A stretch of DNA of 8,538 nucleotides, from NCBI GenBank assembly GCA_005793025.1, contig SXQI01000225.1, forward strand, positions 1 through 8,538. Direction: 5' to 3'. Shown here piece by piece: positions 1-7,121 of this stretch. Within the stretch, counting starts at the first letter, position 1. Every line of letters begins with the position of its first letter. The translations under genes were made by a program, and so were the position numbers. Source of the stretch: Verrucomicrobiales bacterium. GTDB lineage: Bacteria; Verrucomicrobiota; Verrucomicrobiia; Limisphaerales; SXQI01. The notes beneath the pieces are model-generated. The model was not told the origin of the DNA. It did no database searches and was given only the letters and a program-made list of their open reading frames with translations.

Positions 1-338
1 AATAACTGGCTTGCTCCCACCGTGGTCAGAAATCCAAGCCCTCCAGTGTTCACCCCCAGCATCGGAGTACTTCGATCTGCTAGATCTCTCGCCACTCCCA
101 GCATTGTTCCATCGCCACCGAAAACCATCAACAGATCCGCCTCGGCAGCCACTTCGCGGAGAGTTCCGCGATCTTGGCCAATCAATCCGGCGACTTCGGC
201 TGTGTTTGTTTCCACCAAGATCTCGATCCCCGCTGCCGTCGCGTTGGCGGCAGTGCGCGCAATCAACTCCCCAGCCCCAGCTTTTTCTGGGTTACCAAAA
301 AGGGCGACACGACGAATGGGTTTAGGCAATTTTTTCAA
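1..338 (-). CDS. nadK: NAD kinase (ATP-NAD kinase), N-terminal part, cut by the left edge
   Basis: The enzyme phosphorylates NAD to NADP in the cytoplasm and is the source of the cell's NADP(H) pool. Reading the minus strand from 338 gives 112 open residues to the window edge. The family's signature GGDGTML lies at about residues 74-80, and GVNTGGLGFLT at about 95-105 matches the second conserved block (G-[IV]-N-x-G-x-LGFLT) that follows it. The opening RRVALFGNP fits the first beta-strand. The C-terminal substrate-binding half lies outside the window. The start is uncertain: an in-frame TGA at 341-339 bounds the frame, and the only plausible starts are TTG at 338-336 (MKKLPKPI) and TTG at 329-327 (MPKPI). 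Both overlap the 3' end of the methyltransferase gene, by 17 or 8 nt, and no strong Shine-Dalgarno sequence is visible, which suggests translational coupling. A TlyA gene followed by nadK is a common bacterial arrangement. The family call is firm; only the start is open. Confidence 0.93.
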   Translation of the reverse strand, partial: MKKLPKPIRRVALFGNPEKAGAGELIARTAANATAAGIEILVETNTAEVAGLIGQDRGTLREVAAEADLLMVFGGDGTMLGVARDLADRSTPMLGVNTGGLGFLTTVGASQL

Positions 339-1065
339 TCAGCACCAAGAATTCTTTGTTACCTGCTGGACCCAGCAATGGGGATTCCGTGATTCCATGC
401 CACCGCAATGAAATCTGCTGAGCCACAAAATCTTGCAACTCGCATATGATTCGCTCATGAATGGCCGGGTCGCGGATGACGCCAGATCCTTTGTCGACCT
501 CCGTTTTTCCGGCTTCAAACTGGGGCTTGAGCAGCGCTACAATTCTACCCGAAACCCGTAGCAACGCAACGGCAGCAGGTAGGATTTTTTGGAGGGAGAT
601 AAACGAACAATCAATGACGGCAAGATCCGCACCTTCCCAATCTGGAGCGAAATGAGCAGGGGTGAGTTCTCTGGCGTTCGTCCGTTCCATGACGGTGACT
701 CGAGGATCTTGCCGGAGTTTCCATGCGAGTTGACCATGCCCAACATCGATAGCCCAGACTCGAGTCGCTCTTTCTTGCAGCAGACAATCCGTGAATCCGC
801 CGGTTGAGGCACCCAAATCGAGGGTTCGCAAACCTTGGACGTCGATGCCGAAATGCCTCAGGGCATGTTCGAGCTTGTGTCCACCTCGACTGACATACTT
901 TTCTAACCCATCCACGGAGATCGCGTCACCGGGTTTGACGGAGTCGCTCGCTTTGTGCGCCAGTTGACCTTTGATGCGAACCAGACCGGCAAGAATCGCT
1001 CGCTTGGCCTTTTCCCGGCTTTCACACAATCCCTGCTCGACCAATGCCTGATCCAGACGCAACAC
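322..1065 (-). CDS. tlyA: TlyA-family rRNA (cytidine-2'-O)-methyltransferase (S4 + FtsJ-like domains)
   Basis: The predicted product is 247 residues, a usual length for TlyA. Residues 1-60 form an S4 RNA-binding domain (RLDQALVEQGLCESREKAKR). SRGGHKL at 59-65 is the family signature linking S4 to the methyltransferase. The Rossmann SAM-binding loop DLGASTGGFTDCLLQ is at 83-97, followed by VWAIDVGHGQL (103-113), VIDCSFISL (150-158), LLKPQFE (178-184) and SPLLGPAGNKEFL (228-240). K64, D152, K180 and E238 are candidates for the K-D-K-E tetrad of FtsJ-like 2'-O-methyltransferases. In mycobacteria TlyA methylates 16S and 23S rRNA cytidines and sets capreomycin sensitivity; the exact target here is inferred. 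The start is GTG at 1065-1063, nine bases after the TGA of the upstream oxidoreductase and in the same frame, separated by three sense codons (TCC GCT GCT). No Shine-Dalgarno sequence is seen, so coupling or reinitiation from the upstream gene is likely. The stop TAA (324-322) lies inside the start of nadK. Confidence 0.95.
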   Translation of the reverse strand: MLRLDQALVEQGLCESREKAKRAILAGLVRIKGQLAHKASDSVKPGDAISVDGLEKYVSRGGHKLEHALRHFGIDVQGLRTLDLGASTGGFTDCLLQERATRVWAIDVGHGQLAWKLRQDPRVTVMERTNARELTPAHFAPDWEGADLAVIDCSFISLQKILPAAVALLRVSGRIVALLKPQFEAGKTEVDKGSGVIRDPAIHERIICELQDFVAQQISLRWHGITESPLLGPAGNKEFLVLIEKIA

Positions 1066-1074
1066 AGCAGCGGA

Positions 1075-2424
1075 TCAAGTAGTTTTTGCCGCAGGATGTT
1101 TCCAAGGTGCTCGATAGGGACGCTGCAACAGGCGATTGATTTGTGGATCATTGACTGCCTCGCCTTTCACGGGATCCCAAGTGATCATTTTCCCCGTTTC
1201 TAGGGCCGTGTTCGCAAGAATGCAAGAGGTGGTGGAGATAAACCCTTGTTCGATGTCGGCCACTGGTCGGCCGCGGGTGATCGTGTTGGCAAGTAGGTCT
1301 CTCATGTGACCCCGCACTGCTGGGGCGACGTGGCCTTCAATATCTTTCTCGGTTTTGTCCTCTGGATACTGATCGAACTCATATTTCACTTCTTCGTGAA
1401 TTGGATCCCCTTTACCCATTGGAATGAAATCGTAACCGTTCACGCTGGCTTTGAGGGTCCCTTTCTCACCGTAGATCGTCGCGCCCCACGGGTATTTGGG
1501 GTCAGGTGCGTGTCCGTAGGTTCGATGCTGCCAGACCACGTTGAGACTACCGAACTCGAAGGTGGCGGTTTGGGTGTCAGGGATGTTCGCTTTGCTGTTC
1601 GTGTCCACGAGGATTCCGCCGTTGCTCCGAATGCGGGTAGGCCAACCTAGATCGAGCATCCATCGAACCATATCCAACATGTGGATGCACATATCCCCCA
1701 CGATCCCGTTTCCGTATTCTTTGAACGCACGCCACCCACGTGGATGAACGATTCGGTTGTAAGGTCTGAGGGGTGCTGGGCCAGTCCAAAACTCGTAATC
1801 CAAAGATTCAGGTGGAGCAATATCCGGAGGATTATCCCGAGTGCGCATGTGGTAGTAGCAATAAATGTCCACATGGCCAATTTTACCGAGTTTTCCTTCG
1901 CGGATAATCCGATCACGGGCTTGGATCAGATGCGGAGTGCTGCGGCGTTGTGTTCCCACCTGAACCACACGTCCATGTTTGCGAGCTGCGGCGAGCATGG
2001 CTTGACCTTCCGCAACATCCAAACTGATAGGTTTCTGGACATAGATATCAGCCCCTGCCTCAACAGCGGCGATCATAGGCAAAGCATGCCAGTGGTCAGG
2101 TGTTGCGATGAGAACGAGGTCGAGATCCCGTTGTTTCAGCATTTCCCGATAATCTCGGTAAGTGCGTGGTTTTTTCTTAGAGACTTGCCGTGTGGAAACG
2201 ATGGTTGCTGCGTCCTCCAGCATTTGGCGATCGACGTCGCACAAGGAGACGACTTCTACCGGTGCGACTTGAATTAAGCGCAACAGGTCGATCTTCCCAT
2301 ACCAACCGCAGCCGATTAATCCAACCCTTTTGGGTTTGGAGCCTAGGACTTCCGCAAAAGCGGGTTGGAGAGCTGAGGTTGCCAAAGAGGCGGCACCTAA
2401 CTGTAAGAAATCACGGCGGTTCAC
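1075..2424 (-). CDS. Tat-exported Gfo/Idh/MocA family NAD(P)-dependent oxidoreductase
   Basis: The product is a sugar or polyol dehydrogenase-like protein of 449 residues. The N-terminus MNRRDFLQLGAASLATSA is a classic twin-arginine signal (R3 R4, then a hydrophobic stretch, with AFA at about 22-24 as a possible cleavage site), so it is probably exported folded with its cofactor. The Rossmann motif is GLIGCGWYG at 35-43. ATPDHWHALPMI (107-118) and YVQKPISLDVAEG (128-140) follow; K131 is the usual catalytic lysine, but the family's usual EKP reads QKP here. GDMCIHMLDMVRWML (243-257) carries the conserved His and Asp of the active-site helix. The second half is the alpha/beta C-terminal domain. 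I chose the GTG start at 2424-2422 because it places MNRRDF at the N-terminus and has AGGA 8 nt upstream. A TTG at 2460 would add 12 residues with poor signals. The substrate cannot be read from sequence; glucose-fructose oxidoreductase is a known exported relative. The gene sits 71 nt downstream of the giant dehydrogenase-like gene and directly precedes tlyA. Confidence 0.92.
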   Translation of the reverse strand: MNRRDFLQLGAASLATSALQPAFAEVLGSKPKRVGLIGCGWYGKIDLLRLIQVAPVEVVSLCDVDRQMLEDAATIVSTRQVSKKKPRTYRDYREMLKQRDLDLVLIATPDHWHALPMIAAVEAGADIYVQKPISLDVAEGQAMLAAARKHGRVVQVGTQRRSTPHLIQARDRIIREGKLGKIGHVDIYCYYHMRTRDNPPDIAPPESLDYEFWTGPAPLRPYNRIVHPRGWRAFKEYGNGIVGDMCIHMLDMVRWMLDLGWPTRIRSNGGILVDTNSKANIPDTQTATFEFGSLNVVWQHRTYGHAPDPKYPWGATIYGEKGTLKASVNGYDFIPMGKGDPIHEEVKYEFDQYPEDKTEKDIEGHVAPAVRGHMRDLLANTITRGRPVADIEQGFISTTSCILANTALETGKMITWDPVKGEAVNDPQINRLLQRPYRAPWKHPAAKTT

Positions 2425-2432
2425 ACTGGTTT

Positions 2433-2436
2433 TCCT
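2433..2436 (-). promoter_or_regulatory. Shine-Dalgarno AGGA that decides the oxidoreductase start
   Basis: On the minus strand AGGA is followed by 8 nt (AAACCAGT) and then GTG at 2424-2422. This spacing supports the GTG that begins MNRRDFLQ over the TTG at 2460, which has only a weak GGAT about nine bases ahead of it. It is one of the few clear ribosome-binding sequences in the window. Confidence 0.5.
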
Positions 2437-2495
2437 AGGTCTAAACCTCAGTGGTGGCAAGCTTTATCCGGTGCGAGAATTCGGCTAATTCTATC

Positions 2496-5400
2496 TTACT
2501 TTAAAGGAAGCTTGCGGGGAGGCTCTCCGATCAACGGTTGGGTGCTTCGGAGATAGGCAAAGAGGTCGCGAACTTGGTCATCACTAAACCCCTCCATCAG
2601 CCCTTCTGGCATCAAAGAAATACCTGCCGGTTTGACCTCGGAGAGATCAGATCGTGCAAAAGCCGTGTTTTGATTATCCAATCCGCGTAGGACAAGAATC
2701 TTTTCGTCTTGCTCAACTAAGAAACCCGAAAGAGACCGACCATCCTTGGTTTCCACAGAATAGTTTTCGAACCCTTCGCGGATTTCCGCGCTTGGGTTGA
2801 CAATAGCGAGAAGCATGGATTCTAAGTCGGCGCGATTGTGGACGGTTAAATCTGGGCCGACCTCAGCACCTTGACTGAATAGTTTGTGGCAATTGGCACA
2901 GGTAGTCTGAAAAAGGGTGCGGCCTTGGTAGGGATCCCCTGTGCTAGTGCGAATCGTTCGAGCGAACTGGACGATTTTGTTCTCCATTTCGATGGTGGTT
3001 GGAACACGGGTTGTCGGCCAATGTTTTTCGAGTAAAGCCTGAAGCTCAGGGTTGGGGTGTTGTTTGAGTTTGCGGACGATCGTGAGTGGGATGGTCTGGG
3101 GTTTGATTCCAAAACCTGACCACGAGATTCCGTTGGTATGGATGGAACGAGCAAAAATCAACGCCCAAGCCGATCGACTCGCGAGGAGGGTCTGGGCAGT
3201 TGCGAGGGACTCTTTCCCCAAAGCGGGATAGGCACTGATGATGATCTCCGCGATCGAAGGATCATCGTAGGGTTGGAACGCCGATAAAATCGCCTGCCGC
3301 AAGCCGTCGTCTTTGAAGACTCCTCGATAACCGCGGGTCAATGCAGGGATTGCTTCGGGCACTTTCATTTCCGCCAGCACACCCAAGAACTCCAACCGTT
3401 CATTGCGAGAGGCGGTTTCATCCGCAACGATTGAAATCGCTCGGCGAATCGCTCGGGGATCCCGTTGGCGCAGAGCGAAAGCTGCGGAACCAACCCCATG
3501 TCGGGACATCGCTCGGGTCAAGGTTTCAGGGAGGCCAGCCAACGTGCGTCCCTTGAATGCAGTTTCAAATCCGGAGATCAGTCGCCGACTGTGTTCCACG
3601 GATGGAGAAGAGTTAAAAAGTCGGGCGCAGGTGAGCAAATCGCGCTGGGATCCTGCTTGGGCAAAGCGGCGGATCACCCGATCGATCAGATGAGTTTCCA
3701 CCAACGGTTCGCGCCAGTAGGAATCCTCGTTGAAGAGTGCGACCACCGCATCAGGGTTGCTCTCGCATTGGGCTTCGATGGCCCACCAAATCAGGAGCGG
3801 CATTCGGTTGTCTTGGGTGTCCTCATCTCTTTTGGAGAGGTTGCGAACGATCGGCAAACATTGATCGGCGGGGAGACGTTTAGCGGTGGCAGCGAGTTGG
3901 TTCCTGACTTCTAAATCGGGTTCTGAGGCGGCCAGTGCAGTCAGCTCTTTCGCGACACTCTGGTGAACCATTTTTTCGTCACCTGCCAAGCGCACAGCCC
4001 AAAGTCGCACTGACGAATTCGGATGTTTTAGAGCGTTTTTGACTTCTGAATCCGTCAGACCACCACAGAGATACAGAGCCCACAAGGTTTCTAGGCTGAT
4101 CTGTCCGGAAGTTTGGTGGAGTGCAGCAACCAGTTTTTGGATCACGGAAGCATCCTTACGGTCAGCGAGGAGGCGTAACGCTGTTTGGCGAATCCAGCGG
4201 TTGGGATCAGCCAATCGTTCGACGAGTTGTATCGAGGTTTGAGTGGCTAAATTTTTAGATCCAACCGAAGCGGATCCTTTGGTTTTAAGCCGGTAGATGC
4301 GACCGTTTTCGGTGTCGAGTTTTCCCTCGTGATTCCGGAAATGGTTAACCTGTTGGTCATACCAATCGCAAACGTAAATGGCTCCCTCGGGACCGACCTT
4401 GATATCAACGGGACGAAACCAACGATCGTCACTCGTTAAGGGTCGGGCTATATCCTTGGTGCGAAAGGAAGATCGATCCGGAACGATTTCGCTTTGTACG
4501 ATCCGGCCTTGTAATGGTTCCACTCCGAACAGGTGGCCGGTGTAGCGCGCTGGCAAATGTCCGTGGTCATAGATGATGAAGTTATGAGTGAATCGAGGGA
4601 CACTATCTTGAGGGATAGATGGAAAATACCCATAAGCATAGGGGTTAGAGAGGGGGCCGTGTTTCTCGAAGCCTTTTTGGAGATACGCACCTTGGAAGTA
4701 GTGAAACCCTCGAGTGTCTCCGCCGTTGTGTCCCGAAAAAATCCTCCCTTGGCTGTCGATTTCACAGCCAAAGGCGTTGCCACCTCCTTCTGAGAAGATT
4801 TCATAAATGCGTTTCTCAGGGTGATAACGCCAGATGTTTTGACCCTGAGAGTAGATCGGCTTTGGGTTCTTCGCTTTGCCGTCAGGGCCATAGACTTGGA
4901 TGTTCGCGGTGACGGTGCTGCCTTGGGCAGCGTAAAGCCAACCATCGGGTCCCCAACGGAGTGAGTTGGCAACGCTGTGGGTGTCCTCAAGCCCGAATCC
5001 AGCAAGGCGAACTTCGGGATCGCCATCGGGTTGGTCATCCTGATTCCGATCAGGATAAAAGAGGAGGTAAGGTGGGTTTAGAATCCAGACTCCACCTCGG
5101 CCGCGTTCGACTGAGGTCACGATGTTCAGGCCGTCCAAGAATATTTTGTGGGTATCGTAAGTTCCATCGCCGTTGGTGTCTTCGTGAATCGATATTCGAT
5201 CTGCTCCCTTAAAGTGATTCGGAGGCGGTGGTGGGATCTTGTCGTAGACCGAACGCCAGACGTTATCGTGGCTTACCATTTTCAACCCAGCTGGTGTGGG
5301 GTATTGTCGGTATTCGACCACCCACATTCGACCTTTCTCATCGAAATTAAGAAAAACTGGCTGAGAAATCTGGGGTTCGCTCAGCAGCTGCTCCCATTCC

Positions 5401-7121
5401 AAATCCTCCGCTACACGGAATTTTGAAAGGGATTCTTTCGGACTGAGTGGGGGAGATTGGGTTTCTTGGGGAGGTTCGGGGGCAACAGGTGCTGCAGCGG
5501 GTTGAGTCACGGGCGGAGCAGGCTTTTGTGGAGGGGGAAGATTCGCAGTTTCAGTGGCGGCGGGAGGTAATGGATCCCTGAGGCACCAGAGGATTCCGTT
5601 GAGGAGCAGACGTCGGAAAGCAGGGAGTTGAAAATCACCCGGATCTCCCAAGGAGGTGTAGAAAACGCGACGATCGTGCGCTGTATTCACCCACGCCACA
5701 GGCTCGACAGGAGTCTGTCCCTCGACCTTACCTTGTAAGAGTGAGATGGTAGTTACGGCGAGATCATGGTTCTTATAAAGGTGTGAGGTGGATTTAAAAC
5801 CAGCGGGGGAAACGCCGGTCATCACCACGTGGTTGGCATTTGAAGCGACTCGTTCCACCATGGTGTGCGGGGCTGTGGGAGGCTTGTTGCCGTAGTGCCC
5901 TTGATAGTGTCCTCCGAAAACATCCACGTCGAATTTCGACCAAGATGCGTATTCCGGGCCGGATGGTGTTGCATCAAAAGCGTGGCTCGCCGTGCGGATA
6001 CCAACAATGGGTTTGCCCGCATCGATGTGAGCATGGAGCAGATCCATCATCGCTTTCGGAGGGGTGCGTCGCCGCACGCTGACCAAGATTAAATCCGCCA
6101 ATTTAATCGCTTCGTAATTTGTAAATTTCGGATCGCCATCAGTTGATGACGATTGCACATAAGAGATTTCATACCCGCGCCATTCCAGTTCTTTACGGGC
6201 GAAATCCGGCAAGGTTTCCGAAGTTTGGTATTCGTTCTCGCCAATAATCATCACAATTCGTTTCGGGACGTCTCCTCTGAAACTAAAAGGTTCTCCCCCT
6301 AATAAATCTGTGCTGGTGATACTAGGGCACCAATACTGTTCGATGTGTTCGACCACCAATTCGGTGCCACGGAAATGAGAAACGAAGGGTGGTTTTCGAT
6401 GGTTATACATCGAGTCGGTTAAGTCCCGCATCAGAACCACATTCTGACCTTGAGCTACCATTTGCCGGATCGCAAAAGGTCTTCCGAGCACACACATATT
6501 GATGTGAACCCCCATGATGATCACGTTGGTAATTCCCCGCTGGCGCATCAGATAAAACGCTTCAGCAGAATCAGTGATCGCGTCACCCTCGTGGATTTCT
6601 AAGGCTGGATGCTGGCGGGTCCATGCCCCGTATCCCGGGCATTCTGGGCAACCATCGCAACCGCCGTCCGAGTCGTCGATCGGGAGTGCGGGTTCCTTCA
6701 CCCCGTCCAACGAACACCAACCGGCGAGGGGAATCTTGGTTTCAACTTTTGGGGCCGACTGGGCAAGTTTGCGTCCGGGATGGTTTTTATAAAAACCTAG
6801 GGTATCACTCGGACAGTGAATGATCAGCATCCCCTTGCGGCGGGCGGCTTTCAGGACGTCGTTCATTCGGGGAGCCATTTCACCCACCCGTTCAGTGGCA
6901 TCCGGGCAATGGTGCTTGTCCCACATATCGCAGATCACCACCGCTGTGCGGGCCGCATCCCACTCGACCTGTTTTTCTAGGAGTTGCGATTTCTCCCGAA
7001 AAGAAGCCGCTTTAGCCCGTGAGCGAGTGTGAAGCGTCACGGATTCTCCTGCGAATAGTGCCGAAGTTGCGATCGCGACCAAAGCGAAACCGATGACCCA
7101 ACAACGAAGGGTTTGTTTCAT
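2496..7121 (-). CDS. Giant secreted fusion: isochorismatase-like + ThuA-like + PVC-type membrane-bound dehydrogenase propeller + HEAT-like + CxxCH haem domain
   Basis: The product has 1541 residues. Residues 1-24 form a Sec-type signal peptide (MKQTLRCWVIGFALVAIATS, cleavage near A21 or A24). Residues 56-275 are isochorismatase-like: VVICDMWD with D65, and GVHINMC with C210. Residues 285-515 are ThuA-like (RIVMIIGENEY, then IVGIRTASH at 372-380). A Pro/Ala-rich linker covers 518-562. Residues 566-947 are a beta-propeller of the Pirellula/Verrucomicrobium membrane-bound dehydrogenase type (TIGR02604-like), with Asp-rich loops at 648-656 and 691-699 and VCDWYD at 917-922. Residues 963-1365 are helical, HEAT-like. 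Residues 1397-1527 are the matching haem domain (TIGR02603-like), with CANCH at 1408-1412 and SLMPEGLMEGFSDDQVRDLFAYL; M1504 or M1509 is a possible axial ligand. The likely site is the periplasm or outer cell compartment. The substrate is unknown; sugar-type oxidation with electron transfer through haem c is inferred. I took ATG 7121 because it gives a compact signal peptide; ATG 7133 (AGG 4 nt upstream) and TTG 7160 are alternatives. No frameshift is seen. Confidence 0.92.
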   Translation of the reverse strand: MKQTLRCWVIGFALVAIATSALFAGESVTLHTRSRAKAASFREKSQLLEKQVEWDAARTAVVICDMWDKHHCPDATERVGEMAPRMNDVLKAARRKGMLIIHCPSDTLGFYKNHPGRKLAQSAPKVETKIPLAGWCSLDGVKEPALPIDDSDGGCDGCPECPGYGAWTRQHPALEIHEGDAITDSAEAFYLMRQRGITNVIIMGVHINMCVLGRPFAIRQMVAQGQNVVLMRDLTDSMYNHRKPPFVSHFRGTELVVEHIEQYWCPSITSTDLLGGEPFSFRGDVPKRIVMIIGENEYQTSETLPDFARKELEWRGYEISYVQSSSTDGDPKFTNYEAIKLADLILVSVRRRTPPKAMMDLLHAHIDAGKPIVGIRTASHAFDATPSGPEYASWSKFDVDVFGGHYQGHYGNKPPTAPHTMVERVASNANHVVMTGVSPAGFKSTSHLYKNHDLAVTTISLLQGKVEGQTPVEPVAWVNTAHDRRVFYTSLGDPGDFQLPAFRRLLLNGILWCLRDPLPPAATETANLPPPQKPAPPVTQPAAAPVAPEPPQETQSPPLSPKESLSKFRVAEDLEWEQLLSEPQISQPVFLNFDEKGRMWVVEYRQYPTPAGLKMVSHDNVWRSVYDKIPPPPPNHFKGADRISIHEDTNGDGTYDTHKIFLDGLNIVTSVERGRGGVWILNPPYLLFYPDRNQDDQPDGDPEVRLAGFGLEDTHSVANSLRWGPDGWLYAAQGSTVTANIQVYGPDGKAKNPKPIYSQGQNIWRYHPEKRIYEIFSEGGGNAFGCEIDSQGRIFSGHNGGDTRGFHYFQGAYLQKGFEKHGPLSNPYAYGYFPSIPQDSVPRFTHNFIIYDHGHLPARYTGHLFGVEPLQGRIVQSEIVPDRSSFRTKDIARPLTSDDRWFRPVDIKVGPEGAIYVCDWYDQQVNHFRNHEGKLDTENGRIYRLKTKGSASVGSKNLATQTSIQLVERLADPNRWIRQTALRLLADRKDASVIQKLVAALHQTSGQISLETLWALYLCGGLTDSEVKNALKHPNSSVRLWAVRLAGDEKMVHQSVAKELTALAASEPDLEVRNQLAATAKRLPADQCLPIVRNLSKRDEDTQDNRMPLLIWWAIEAQCESNPDAVVALFNEDSYWREPLVETHLIDRVIRRFAQAGSQRDLLTCARLFNSSPSVEHSRRLISGFETAFKGRTLAGLPETLTRAMSRHGVGSAAFALRQRDPRAIRRAISIVADETASRNERLEFLGVLAEMKVPEAIPALTRGYRGVFKDDGLRQAILSAFQPYDDPSIAEIIISAYPALGKESLATAQTLLASRSAWALIFARSIHTNGISWSGFGIKPQTIPLTIVRKLKQHPNPELQALLEKHWPTTRVPTTIEMENKIVQFARTIRTSTGDPYQGRTLFQTTCANCHKLFSQGAEVGPDLTVHNRADLESMLLAIVNPSAEIREGFENYSVETKDGRSLSGFLVEQDEKILVLRGLDNQNTAFARSDLSEVKPAGISLMPEGLMEGFSDDQVRDLFAYLRSTQPLIGEPPRKLPLK

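Noticed and set aside
1075..1077. TGA as selenocysteine or recoded codon joining the oxidoreductase to TlyA
   Set aside because: Both proteins have complete, normal-length ends at this point, and no hairpin resembling a SECIS element is evident just downstream; ordinary termination is the simpler reading.
1681..2277. 198-codon plus-strand open frame opposite the oxidoreductase gene
   Set aside because: It is antisense to a gene with clear Rossmann and active-site motifs, its translation matches no recognisable family, and no ribosome-binding site precedes it.
2437..2448. Short dyad AGGT-CTAA-ACCT upstream of the oxidoreductase start
   Set aside because: The perfect arms are only 4 bp, which is likely by chance and too weak to call an operator or terminator.
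3465..3914. 149-codon plus-strand open frame opposite the HEAT-like part of the giant gene
   Set aside because: It is a shadow frame; the minus-strand frame is continuous and gives recognisable domains on both sides.
4448..5038. 196-codon minus-strand frame inside the propeller region
   Set aside because: It lies out of frame within the giant gene, and its Ser/Thr/Lys-rich composition has no domain signal.
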